A stretch of 45,218 bases of DNA, taken from contig JAFRLF010000049.1 in the NCBI GenBank assembly GCA_017431365.1, positions 1 to 45,218 of the forward strand, given 5' to 3'. Of the stretch, positions 8,645-16,070 are shown piece after piece. This DNA is from Clostridia bacterium. Its GTDB lineage: Bacteria; Bacillota; Clostridia; Christensenellales; Aristaeellaceae. Every line of letters starts with the position of its first letter. The stretch's first letter is position 1. Below the pieces are notes generated by a model that saw only the letters and a program-made list of their open reading frames with translations, was not told where the DNA came from and searched no databases. The translations under genes were made by a program, and so were the position numbers.

Positions 8645-10429
8645 ATGCAGCAGATCCCGCTGGAACCCGTTTCCTTCCAACATGTCAAGATCACGGACGG
8701 CTTCTGGAAGAGCCGCATCGATACCAACCGCGACGTCACAGCCAGGGTGTGCGTCGATCAGTGCGAACAGACGCACCGGATCGAAAACTTCCGCGTCGCC
8801 TCCGGCCGGAAAGCCGGGACCTTCGGCGGCATCTACTACAACGACAGCGACGTGTACAAGGTCCTCGAGGGCATCGCGTATATGCTGATGGATCACGGCG
8901 ACCCGGCCCTTGAAAAGACCGCCGACGACATCATCGACGATATCTGCGCCGCGCAACAGGAGGACGGCTACCTCTATACGTATTTCACGCTCAACACGCC
9001 TGAAAACCGCTGGACCGACATGAGCTTTCACGAGGCTTATTGCCTCGGCCATATGGTCGAAGGCGCCGTCGCCTATCATCGCGCGACCGGCAAGGACAAG
9101 TGGCTGAAGGCCGCGATCCGCGCCGTGCGTCAGATGATGAGCGTGATCGGGCCGGGCAAAAAGCACTGGGTCACCGGACATGAGGAACTCGAACTGGCGC
9201 TGGTGACTTTGTACCGCCATACGGGGGACGAATCCTTCCTGGACTACGCGCAGTGGCTGGTTGACGAGCGCGGCCACGGCCACCTGTCCACACCCATGTA
9301 TGCCAATAAGGATTTCTTTAAGCCTGAATACTGCCAGGACGACGTCCCCGCCCGCGAACTGAGCCGCGTCACGGGGCATGCCGTCCGCGCCATGTACTAC
9401 TACAGCGCGCTGGCTGACATCGCGTCTCTGAAGGGCGACAAGGCGCTGGAGGCCGCTCTCCTGCGGCTGTGGAACAACGTGGTGCCCGCCAACTACTACA
9501 TCACCGGCGGCATCGGACAGAGCGCTCATAACGAGGGCTTCACGCGCGACTGGTCGCTGCCCAACCTCACAGCCTACTGCGAGACCTGCGCCGCCGTCGG
9601 TATGGCGCTGTGGAACCATCGGATGAACCTCCTGACGGGCGAGGCAAAATACGCCGACATCGTGGAAACTGAGATGTACAACGGGATCCTTTCGGGCGTT
9701 TCGCTGTCCGGCGACCGATTCTTCTACGTCAATCCGCTCTCCAGCGTCGGCGCGCAGCACCGCCAGCGCTGGTACGGCACCTCGTGCTGCCCGACGAACA
9801 TCGTCCGCTTCCTGCCCTCGGTGGGCGGATACGCCTACGCGACGGATGACGGCGGCGTCTACGTCAACCAGTACCTGCCCGGCCGTGCGGAGTTGACGAC
9901 AAAGGCGGGCGAGGTCGAGCTGTGCGTAAACACGAACTACCCCTGGGACGGGCAGATCTCGATCAGCGTCATAAAGGCCCCCGACGGCGCGCGCCTGTCG
10001 CTGCGCATACCGGGCTGGTGCAAATCGTGGTCGATCACGCAGAACGGCGCGAGCGTCGCCCCCATATGTGAAAAGGGATATGCGGCGCTGTCCGTCCGCG
10101 CGGACAACCGCGTCGAACTGACGCTCGACATGCCGGTCCGCCTGGAGCGCGCCGATCCCCGCGTCGTCGAAGACGCCGGCCGAGTCGCCGTGGCCCGCGG
10201 CCCCATCGTCTACTGCGCGGAAGAAGTCGACAACCCCGGCATCGTCAGCGAGTATTTCCCGGCTGAAAAGTCGATATCCGTCTCCGCCCAGGCGCAGCTT
10301 GCGAGCGCGGATGGCCTTCCGGACGGAACCGTCGCCCTGAGCATGGACGGCGTCACGCTGATCCCCTACTGCCTGTGGGACAACCGCGCCGCCGGGGCCA
10401 TGGCCGTGTGGTTGAAAGAGCGGCCCTGA
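8645..10429 (+). CDS. GH127-family glycoside hydrolase (beta-L-arabinofuranosidase type)
   Basis: A 594-residue protein of the former DUF1680 group. In characterised GH127 enzymes a zinc-bound cysteine is the nucleophile, and the zinc ligands are one Glu and three Cys. The matching residues are present here: E313 and C315 in AYCETCAAVG, and C381-C382 in GTSCCPTN. The N-terminal PLEPVSFQHVKITDGFWKSR and GGIYYNDSDVYKVLEG are typical. There is no signal peptide, so it acts in the cytosol on imported oligosaccharides. The ATG follows TTGGAGG by seven bases. It is divergent from the two-component/ABC operon, which fits a joint arabino-oligosaccharide locus. Exact linkage specificity cannot be read from sequence. 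Confidence 0.9.
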   Translation: MQQIPLEPVSFQHVKITDGFWKSRIDTNRDVTARVCVDQCEQTHRIENFRVASGRKAGTFGGIYYNDSDVYKVLEGIAYMLMDHGDPALEKTADDIIDDICAAQQEDGYLYTYFTLNTPENRWTDMSFHEAYCLGHMVEGAVAYHRATGKDKWLKAAIRAVRQMMSVIGPGKKHWVTGHEELELALVTLYRHTGDESFLDYAQWLVDERGHGHLSTPMYANKDFFKPEYCQDDVPARELSRVTGHAVRAMYYYSALADIASLKGDKALEAALLRLWNNVVPANYYITGGIGQSAHNEGFTRDWSLPNLTAYCETCAAVGMALWNHRMNLLTGEAKYADIVETEMYNGILSGVSLSGDRFFYVNPLSSVGAQHRQRWYGTSCCPTNIVRFLPSVGGYAYATDDGGVYVNQYLPGRAELTTKAGEVELCVNTNYPWDGQISISVIKAPDGARLSLRIPGWCKSWSITQNGASVAPICEKGYAALSVRADNRVELTLDMPVRLERADPRVVEDAGRVAVARGPIVYCAEEVDNPGIVSEYFPAEKSISVSAQAQLASADGLPDGTVALSMDGVTLIPYCLWDNRAAGAMAVWLKERP

Positions 10430-10514
10430 GGCCGGTTCGCCCAAAGCCGGGCGGCGCGCGCCGTCAAAGCGAATATAGAAAACGAACGTCCAAGACACTC
10501 TGAAGTAAACAAGG

Positions 10515-10567
10515 CTCCCCCTGAAGCAGACGCTGGAACGCACAAGCCAGTAAAGCCTCAGGGGGAG
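10515..10567. repeat. Inverted repeat after the GH127 gene
   Basis: CTCCCCCTGA (10515-10524) is repeated inverted as TCAGGGGGAG (10558-10567) around a 33-base loop. There is no T-run after it on the plus strand, so it is a poor intrinsic terminator. It may be a remnant of a mobile element or a structured transcript end. Confidence 0.5.
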
Positions 10568-10622
10568 AAATCATATGCAGGTCAACAAGACACACGACGC
10601 CTTAGGATTATTTTCCTGAAGT

Positions 10623-10651
10623 TGAACCTTTTTGCTCCCAAAAAGCGACTA
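10623..10651 (+). promoter_or_regulatory. ECF-type promoter before the sigma-factor gene
   Basis: TGAACC followed by a T-run, a total spacer of 17 bases, then CGACTA. This matches the general form of promoters read by ECF sigma factors (AAC-type -35, CGAC-type -10), suggesting autoregulation. It also rules out an upstream TTG start at 10632, which would lie inside the promoter. Confidence 0.65.
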
Positions 10652-10694
10652 TATGAGTGAAAACCGGTTTTCAAACGCTCTCAGAGGGAGGCCG

Positions 10695-12002
10695 ATGCCT
10701 GTGGATGAATTTGAGGCGCTGCTTGCTTCCGGCATAACAGCGGTGGAGCGGTGGCTCAACGCGCGTATCGGCAATCGGGCGGACGCTGAAGACGTGCTGC
10801 AGGAGACCTGCCTCGCGGCGTATCAGGGTTTTGCAGGGCTTAAGGACAAGAAATCCTTTCTTCCCTGGATTCTCGGCATCGCGCGGCGGAAATGCGCGGA
10901 TTGGTATCGCGCCCATGCGAAAGACCAAACGATTCTCATGGGAGATCCGCCCGACCGGGCCGAATCCTTTTCGGAAGATTCTCTTGTCGAGGAAACCCTG
11001 TTGAGCCTCCCCGAGAAAGACAGAACGATGCTTCGTCTGTTCTACCAGGAAAGAATGTCCCAAAGAGAAATATCCGACCGCCTTCACATACCCGAAGGCA
11101 CTGTCAAAAGCCGAATGAATGCAGCCCGAACAAGGTTTCGTGCCGCATACCCGTATCCGCCCAAAGGAGGAATCATCATGGAACGCGCAAAAAAGCTGTC
11201 TCTGCCGGAATTTCTGCCGGATTACACGATAGACTGGAAGGAAGAACCGCCCTTCACCGTCATGTGCGAAGAACTGTCCGGCTGGTTCGTCGTCCCTCAT
11301 CTCGGCGAAAAGCTTGTCTGGGGTATGTATGACCTGCCGTCGAGAAAGCTCGACGTGTCCTATGAAATGACTGTCATCGGTCCGGCAAGCGTTCACGGAC
11401 TGGACGGGGTGGCCATTCGGGCGACAGTCCTGCCGCCTCAAACCTTGATCGCCGCAGGCCAACCAATAAAGGACGCCGTCGAGGCCTCCACCGGCGGTCA
11501 GGAAGAATGGACGTTCATCGCTCAGGAGAAGGACGGCTTTACCCGATTCCTGTCAGCCGAGCATGTCGAAGAAGGCGTCAGAACGCTGACGACGTTCCTC
11601 GACGGCAAGGACTTTATGGATAACTGGGGCTTCGGCGAAGACAACTGCGGGACGCCTGTCAACCGCCGGATGGAAGGGAAGATCATGAGGCGCGGAACGG
11701 CCGTCACCACGGCTTCGGAAGGCGCTTATATGGATATCGTAGGCCGATGCGACGTGAAGATGAGCGGCAAAGTATACGATACCGTCTGTCTCATGGATCT
11801 GGGCCTGTACGAGGAAGGCATGGTCAGCGAGCAGTATCTGGATCAGGACGGCCGCACGGTTCTTTGGCGCCGGTTCAATCAGGACGATTGGGATATCGAC
11901 CGCTACGGCAGGAGATGGTCCGAACTCCTTCCGGACAACGAGCGGATCACCGTCAACGGCAAGCTGTATGTTCACTGGTATGACTGTATTTGCCTCAGAT
12001 GA
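10695..12002 (+). CDS. ECF-like sigma factor with a long C-terminal domain
   Basis: A 435-residue protein. Residues about 5-75 are sigma region 2 (NRADAEDVLQETCLAAYQGF, then SFLPWILGIARRKCADWYRA). About 95-150 is region 4 with the helix-turn-helix MSQREISDRLHIPEGTVKSR. The remaining 270 or so residues (from MERAKKLSLPEF) have no membrane segment and I do not recognise the fold. The start is the ATG after GAGGGAGG, or the GTG two codons later. Inside the gene, AAAGGAGG lies seven bases before an in-frame ATG at 11178, exactly at the domain boundary, so the C-terminal part may also be made alone. An ECF-type promoter precedes the gene. No anti-sigma gene is adjacent, so the C-terminal domain could do that job (inference). 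Confidence 0.85.
   Translation: MPVDEFEALLASGITAVERWLNARIGNRADAEDVLQETCLAAYQGFAGLKDKKSFLPWILGIARRKCADWYRAHAKDQTILMGDPPDRAESFSEDSLVEETLLSLPEKDRTMLRLFYQERMSQREISDRLHIPEGTVKSRMNAARTRFRAAYPYPPKGGIIMERAKKLSLPEFLPDYTIDWKEEPPFTVMCEELSGWFVVPHLGEKLVWGMYDLPSRKLDVSYEMTVIGPASVHGLDGVAIRATVLPPQTLIAAGQPIKDAVEASTGGQEEWTFIAQEKDGFTRFLSAEHVEEGVRTLTTFLDGKDFMDNWGFGEDNCGTPVNRRMEGKIMRRGTAVTTASEGAYMDIVGRCDVKMSGKVYDTVCLMDLGLYEEGMVSEQYLDQDGRTVLWRRFNQDDWDIDRYGRRWSELLPDNERITVNGKLYVHWYDCICLR
11163..11180 (+). promoter_or_regulatory. Internal ribosome binding site and ATG inside the sigma-factor gene
   Basis: AAAGGAGG, seven bases, ATG, in frame with the surrounding gene. Strength and spacing are those of a genuine start site. 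Use of it would give a separate 274-residue protein ending at 12002. Confidence 0.6.
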
Positions 12003-12042
12003 ACCCGGACCTTGTGTCTGCACGGCCTTGGACGGTCGATCA

Positions 12043-12072
12043 AAAGCGGCAGAGAATGCTCTCTGCCGCTTT
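12043..12072. terminator. Bidirectional terminator between sigma-factor gene and tetR
   Basis: A perfect 13-bp stem, AAAGCGGCAGAGA and its complement, with a 4-base ATGC loop. T-runs on both strands make it a good intrinsic terminator for the two convergent genes. Confidence 0.9.
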
Positions 12073-12075
12073 GCA

Positions 12076-12672
12076 TTAATCTTTATTCTCATTGGCTATG
12101 GTAAACTGCCGCACTCCGTCGAACAGGCCGTCGCTGTTGAGCACGCCGACGAGCCTGACCGTCTCATTCACGGACTCGCGCATGCCGCCCTCGATCCAGC
12201 ATATGATCACCGAGCAGATGACGCCGGTATAGTAGCGCGTCAGGTATTTGCGCTGGTAGCGGGTCACGTCATAGGTCTCGCCGTGGTAATTCCCCAGCCA
12301 CACGATGGCGTCGTCCACGACCTTGGCGACCTTTTCGCCCATCCGCTCCTGAAAGGCCTGCAAAAACGCGCCCTTGCACCTGGAGGCGTACACGGCTCTG
12401 ACAAAGTCGTCGTGGCCCTTGAGCCATTCGACGATGCCATGAAGCGCCTGTTCCCAGTCCTGGAACGCGGGGCTCTCCCCGGTGATCTCGTCCAGCTCCT
12501 GCCAGACGGCCGAGACGATCAGCGCCGCGATGTCCGGGAAGTGATTGTAAAACGTCTTTCTGTTGACTTCGGCCCGCTCTGTCAGCTCCACGACGGAAAT
12601 GTCGTCCAGCGGCTTTTCATCCATCATGTCTACAAGGGTCCTGCGCAGCAGCGTGTCGATGTACTTGGCCAT
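12076..12672 (-). CDS. TetR/AcrR-family transcriptional regulator
   Basis: A 198-residue DNA-binding protein. The N-terminal helix-turn-helix is ISVVELTERAEVNRKTFYNH at about residues 24-43, followed by the usual aromatic F-P-D-I-A-A-L-I. The C-terminal ligand domain resembles the TetR_C group common in Firmicutes (YYTGVICSVIICWIEGGMRE). It starts 26 bases after the end of pth and may be co-transcribed with pth and purR. No target gene or operator is evident. Its ligand is unknown. Confidence 0.88.
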   Translation of the reverse strand: MAKYIDTLLRRTLVDMMDEKPLDDISVVELTERAEVNRKTFYNHFPDIAALIVSAVWQELDEITGESPAFQDWEQALHGIVEWLKGHDDFVRAVYASRCKGAFLQAFQERMGEKVAKVVDDAIVWLGNYHGETYDVTRYQRKYLTRYYTGVICSVIICWIEGGMRESVNETVRLVGVLNSDGLFDGVRQFTIANENKD

Positions 12673-12698
12673 GAGCGGTCCTCCCTTCCAACGATGAA

Positions 12699-13364
12699 TT
12701 ATGACTGACCAGGCGCAGCGTTCAGCTCCTGTCCGCCGTGTTCTCCCTCGTCCGGCCGCGCCTTATCGGGCTTCGGCTTCTCAGGCTTGAACTTTTCGCA
12801 GGCTTTGCGCGCCGCCTCGCCCGCCGCCTGCGGGCCGTTCAGGACAAAGGCCTCGATCACGCCGCAGGCGTCCAGATAGCTGTCGAAGGCGATCTTGCGT
12901 GCCTCGGGCGTCTGATAGGGCGCAAGCACCCAGTCGACGAGATCCCAGCCCTCGGGCGGATGCCCCGTACCGACGCGCACGCGGGGGAAATCGTCCCGTC
13001 CCAGAAGATAGATGATATTGCGCATGCCGTTGTGCGTGCCGGCGCTCCCCTTGGGGCGGAAGCGCACGTGCCCCGGATTCAGGTCGATGTCGTCGTACAC
13101 CACGAGAAGGTTCTCGGGCTCGACCTTGTACCAGTTCATCAGCTCGACCACGCTCTCGCCGGACAGGTTCATATACGTCTGCGGCATCGCCAGCGCGACC
13201 CGTTCCCCGCCGACCCGCGTCTCCGCGATGCGGGCCTTGCACTTGAGCCTGTCAAAAGACGCGCCCCATTTGTCGGCCAGCAGCGTCAATACGTCAAATC
13301 CCACGTTATGCCGCGTGTGGGCGTACTTGTCTCCGGGATTTCCCAAACCTACGATCACATACAT
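12699..13364 (-). CDS. pth: Peptidyl-tRNA hydrolase
   Basis: Cytosolic enzyme of 221 residues that frees tRNA from prematurely released peptidyl-tRNAs. The N-terminus MYVIVGLGNPGDKYAHTRHN carries N9 and catalytic H19. LLVVYDDIDLNPG carries the conserved aspartate, and GSAGTHNGMRNI is the family signature. The start is the ATG preceded by GAGAGGAA, and a longer frame adds six residues without a ribosome site. Compared with the usual 185-195 residues, there is a charged proline/lysine-rich tail of about 30 residues (KFKPEKPKPDKARPDEGE), likely disordered. It lies 47 bases after purR and probably shares its transcript. Confidence 0.96.
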   Translation of the reverse strand: MYVIVGLGNPGDKYAHTRHNVGFDVLTLLADKWGASFDRLKCKARIAETRVGGERVALAMPQTYMNLSGESVVELMNWYKVEPENLLVVYDDIDLNPGHVRFRPKGSAGTHNGMRNIIYLLGRDDFPRVRVGTGHPPEGWDLVDWVLAPYQTPEARKIAFDSYLDACGVIEAFVLNGPQAAGEAARKACEKFKPEKPKPDKARPDEGEHGGQELNAAPGQS

Positions 13365-13411
13365 GGGCGGCGTTCCTCTCATTCCTCATTGCCCGCTTCA
13401 CGCGAAGGGCG

Positions 13412-14239
13412 TTACATCGTGTATATCCAGTCGGAGGGCACGACGCGCGCCGCGCCCGTCTCCCTGTCGACGCCTTCAAGGATCAGCAGGGAAGTCACGC
13501 CGTCCACCCGCTTCTTCTGCGGTTCAGCCTTGGCGATGACCACGCCCGTTCCCACGACGCTCACGTCGAATTCCTTCATCAGGTCGTGCATGCCCTTGAG
13601 CGTGCCGCCGCCCTTCATGAAGTCGTCGATGATCAGGGCCTTCTGCCCCGGCGTCACGGCCCGGCGCGCCAGCGCCATCGTCTCGATGCGGTCGCTGCCG
13701 TCGCCTGAAATGTAGTTGATCTTCACCGCGCTGCCCTCGTAAGCCTTTGAATCGCGCCGGGCGATCACCAGGGGCACGTCCAGCGCCCGAGCCGTCATCA
13801 TCGCGACGGGGATGCCCTTCGTCTCCATGGTCAGCACGAAATCCGGCGCCCTGTCGTAATAGCGGCTGGCGAGGATCTGCCCCATCACCTCGCAAAGATC
13901 GGCGTCGCAGGTGATGTCGTTCGTGTAAAGAAAGTCGCCCGGCAGCACGCGCCCCGGCTTCTCCAGACGGCGGCAGAGGTCGTTCAGCGCGGAGATAACC
14001 TTCTCGCGGGAGGGGATCGCCCGGTACACAACGCCGCCCGCCGCGCCGGCCACCGTCGTCAGCCGGCCGAGGTCAAACTGCCTCAGAGCCGCGGCCAGGA
14101 TGCTCAGGTCCTCGCTGATGGTGGACTTGGCCGAGCCGAACATTTCCGTAAACTCCGACAGCGTGTACAGCCTGTTGGGCGTGGACGTGAGAATGCGCGT
14201 CATGGCAGCAAGGCGTTCGTTTCTCTTGATGCGTTCCAT
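13412..14239 (-). CDS. purR: Purine operon repressor PurR (Gram-positive type)
   Basis: A 275-residue repressor, close to the 285 residues of the Bacillus protein. The N-terminal winged helix spans about residues 15-75 (RLYTLSEFTEMFGSAKSTIS). The C-terminal phosphoribosyltransferase-like domain senses PRPP through ALIIDDFMKGGGTLKG. Family knowledge: it represses purine synthesis and related genes when PRPP is low. The start ATG of MERIKRNERLAAM follows AACGAGGG, and a longer upstream frame would overlap the promoter. TATAAT at 14282-14287 on the minus strand marks its likely -10 box. It heads a unit with pth and perhaps tetR. Confidence 0.95.
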   Translation of the reverse strand: MERIKRNERLAAMTRILTSTPNRLYTLSEFTEMFGSAKSTISEDLSILAAALRQFDLGRLTTVAGAAGGVVYRAIPSREKVISALNDLCRRLEKPGRVLPGDFLYTNDITCDADLCEVMGQILASRYYDRAPDFVLTMETKGIPVAMMTARALDVPLVIARRDSKAYEGSAVKINYISGDGSDRIETMALARRAVTPGQKALIIDDFMKGGGTLKGMHDLMKEFDVSVVGTGVVIAKAEPQKKRVDGVTSLLILEGVDRETGAARVVPSDWIYTM

Positions 14240-14295
14240 AGGTTCATGCCCTCGTTTCCGCGTGAATTCATAGACCACTTTATTATAAAGCAAAT

Positions 14296-14322
14296 CCGGC
14301 GCCCGTGCCATACGGGCGCCGG
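14296..14322 (-). terminator. Terminator hairpin of metK
   Basis: CCGGCGCCCGT (14296-14306) pairs with ACGGGCGCCGG (14312-14322) around a 5-base loop, 48 bases after the metK stop. The sequence following it on the minus strand is moderately T-rich. It sits directly upstream of the purR -10 box. Confidence 0.75.
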
Positions 14323-14370
14323 CATTATTCGTAATTTAACGAACATTTTTGCCCTTGTTCGGGAAAATCA

Positions 14371-15552
14371 TCAGGTTTTCACCTTGGACGCCGCCTCGCG
14401 CAGCCGATCGACATAGTCGAGATGCTCCCAGGGCAGGTCGATGTCCGTGCGGCCGAAGTGGCCGTAGGCGGCCGTCTGCGCGTAGATGGGACGGCGCAGA
14501 TCAAGCCGGTCGATGATGGCGGCGGGGCGCAGGTCGAACACCTCTCCGACCACGCGGGCCAGCACGTCGTCCGGCAGGACGCCCGTGCCGAAGGTGTCCA
14601 CCGTTAGCGACACCGGACGCGCCACGCCGATGGCGTAGGCCACGCCGATCTCGCACTTCGAGGCCAATCCCGCGGCGACCACGTTCTTCGCCGCGTGGCG
14701 CGTGGCGTAGGCGGCGGAGCGGTCGACCTTCGTCGGATCCTTGCCGGAGAAGCAGCCGCCGCCGTGATGGCCGTACCCGCCGTATGTGTCCACGATGATC
14801 TTTCGCCCGGTGAGGCCGCTGTCGCCCTGCGGGCCGCCCACGACGAAGCGTCCCGTCGGGTTGACCAGATAGCGAGTGTCATCGTCCAGCAGCTCAGCGG
14901 GGATGGCGCGGCGAATGACCTTTTCGATCATGTCCTTCTCGATGGTATCGTGATCGACTTCCGGCGCGTGCTGCGTCGAGAGCACGACCGTGTGGATGCG
15001 CAGGGGTTTCCCGTCTTCATACTCCACGGTAACCTGCGCCTTGCCGTCCGGCCGCAGATACGGGATCTCGCCGGACTTGCGGGCCTCGGCCAGCCGTCGC
15101 GTCACGCGGTGCGCCATCGCGATGGCCATGGGCATATACTCGGGCGTCTCGTCGCAGGCGTAGCCGAACATCATCCCCTGGTCGCCCGCGCCGATGTCGT
15201 GCGCGTCGACGCCGCGCCCCTCCAGCGCGTTGTCCACGCCCTGCGCGATGTCGGGGGACTGCTCGTCGATGGAGACCAGCACGGCGCAGGACTCGCCGTC
15301 AAAGCCGTACTTCGCCCGGTCATAGCCGATGTCGATGACCTTCTGCCGGGCGATCTTGTCGATGGGCACGTAGGCGGACGTGGTGATCTCCCCCATCACG
15401 AGGATCAGGCCCGTCGTCGTTATGCATTCGCAGGCCACGTGGGCCATGGGGTCTTCCGCCAGGACCGCGTCCAGCACCGCGTCGGAGATCTGGTCGCAGA
15501 TCTTGTCCGGATGCCCTTCCGTCACGGATTCCGAGGTAAACAGTGTGCGCAT
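14371..15552 (-). CDS. metK: S-adenosylmethionine synthetase
   Basis: Cytosolic enzyme of 393 residues making SAM from methionine and ATP. Visible signatures are [20 protein letters not shown] at the N-terminus, [20 protein letters not shown], and the phosphate-binding [19 protein letters not shown]. The last has Cys where most bacterial enzymes have Ala, a small oddity. Length is normal for the family. The ATG follows AAAGGAAAG. A longer frame runs back into the riboswitch terminator and is rejected. It is controlled by the SAM-I riboswitch and terminator just upstream, so expression should fall when SAM is plentiful. Confidence 0.98.
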   Translation of the reverse strand: MRTLFTSESVTEGHPDKICDQISDAVLDAVLAEDPMAHVACECITTTGLILVMGEITTSAYVPIDKIARQKVIDIGYDRAKYGFDGESCAVLVSIDEQSPDIAQGVDNALEGRGVDAHDIGAGDQGMMFGYACDETPEYMPMAIAMAHRVTRRLAEARKSGEIPYLRPDGKAQVTVEYEDGKPLRIHTVVLSTQHAPEVDHDTIEKDMIEKVIRRAIPAELLDDDTRYLVNPTGRFVVGGPQGDSGLTGRKIIVDTYGGYGHHGGGCFSGKDPTKVDRSAAYATRHAAKNVVAAGLASKCEIGVAYAIGVARPVSLTVDTFGTGVLPDDVLARVVGEVFDLRPAAIIDRLDLRRPIYAQTAAYGHFGRTDIDLPWEHLDYVDRLREAASKVKT

Positions 15553-15615
15553 AAAGCTTTCCTTTCTCTGACGTCTCTGCGTCGGCCGTTGATGTTCTGA
15601 ACCTGCCGGCCGCGC

Positions 15616-15647
15616 AAAAACGCGCGGCTGAAAATAAGGCCGCGCGC
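15616..15647 (-). terminator. Riboswitch-controlled terminator of metK
   Basis: On the minus strand a GC-rich stem (GCCGCGCG pairing with CGCGCGGC) with a 9-base loop is followed by TTTTT. It lies between the SAM aptamer and the metK ribosome site, as expected for transcriptional attenuation. Confidence 0.88.
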
Positions 15648-15664
15648 ATAAAAACACGTAACAA

Positions 15665-15768
15665 CCTCATCTTTCAGCAATTGCTTGCTGCGGGAATTGG
15701 CACCACTGTCACAAAGCGACCGGTTGCCGGGTTTCATAGGGCCCGTCCCTCAACCACTCTTGATAAGG
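15665..15768 (-). promoter_or_regulatory. SAM-I (S-box) riboswitch aptamer
   Basis: Read on the minus strand, the conserved S-box blocks appear in order: CCTTATCAAGAG (P1 and start of core), GAGGGACGGGCCCTATGAAA, CCCGGCAACC, GGTGCCAATTCC, then GATGAGG closing P1 with CCTTATC. In this class SAM binding stabilises P1 and allows the downstream terminator to form. The distance to metK and the gene's identity support the call. Confidence 0.96.
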
Positions 15769-15787
15769 CAGGTATTCAGTTGATTCA

Positions 15788-15815
15788 ATTATAATATGCT
15801 GGGGTTATATGTCAA
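15788..15815 (-). promoter_or_regulatory. metK promoter
   Basis: Consensus TTGACA and TATAAT on the minus strand with a 16-base spacer, about 20 bases upstream of the riboswitch. Confidence 0.88.
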
Positions 15816-15856
15816 GTAAAGATCTTGCGGTTCTTCCTGAACCACGCTCACGACTC

Positions 15857-15937
15857 TACTGGACACTTTAGCACTGAGAGCCGATTTTGTCCACTACTAC
15901 TGGACAATTTTATTGAAAAGTGAAAAATTGTCCAGTA
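15857..15937. repeat. Palindromic TACTGGACA-containing repeat
   Basis: TACTGGACAATTTT (15898-15911) is repeated inverted at 15924-15937, a perfect 14-bp stem with a 12-base loop. A further TACTGGACA at 15858 and TGTCCACTACTA between them repeat the same word. It resembles the ends of an insertion sequence or a miniature element. There is no transposase gene in the window. Confidence 0.55.
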
Positions 15938-16070
15938 GGATTTCATATGACATGAGGTTTACAGCTCCTGTGCACTCATTTTCCGATACGCCGTACCGCC
16001 GCCCTGTTCTTATTTCCAGCCGCCGGACCTGCGCCTCTCCTGAATAATCAATCGAGCAGCGAAAACATGT

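Noticed and set aside
8612-10543. 643-codon open frame antisense to the GH127 gene
   Set aside because: The encoded protein is low-complexity, rich in Val, Ala, Gly, Asp and Arg, and mirrors GC-rich codons of the sense gene. There is no ribosome site or recognisable domain.
10632-10694. Upstream TTG start for the fused sigma factor
   Set aside because: It would place the start inside a good ECF-type promoter, and no ribosome site precedes it.
15553-15657. N-terminal extension of metK
   Set aside because: It overlaps the riboswitch terminator, and the usual MetK N-terminus begins at the downstream ATG with its own ribosome site.
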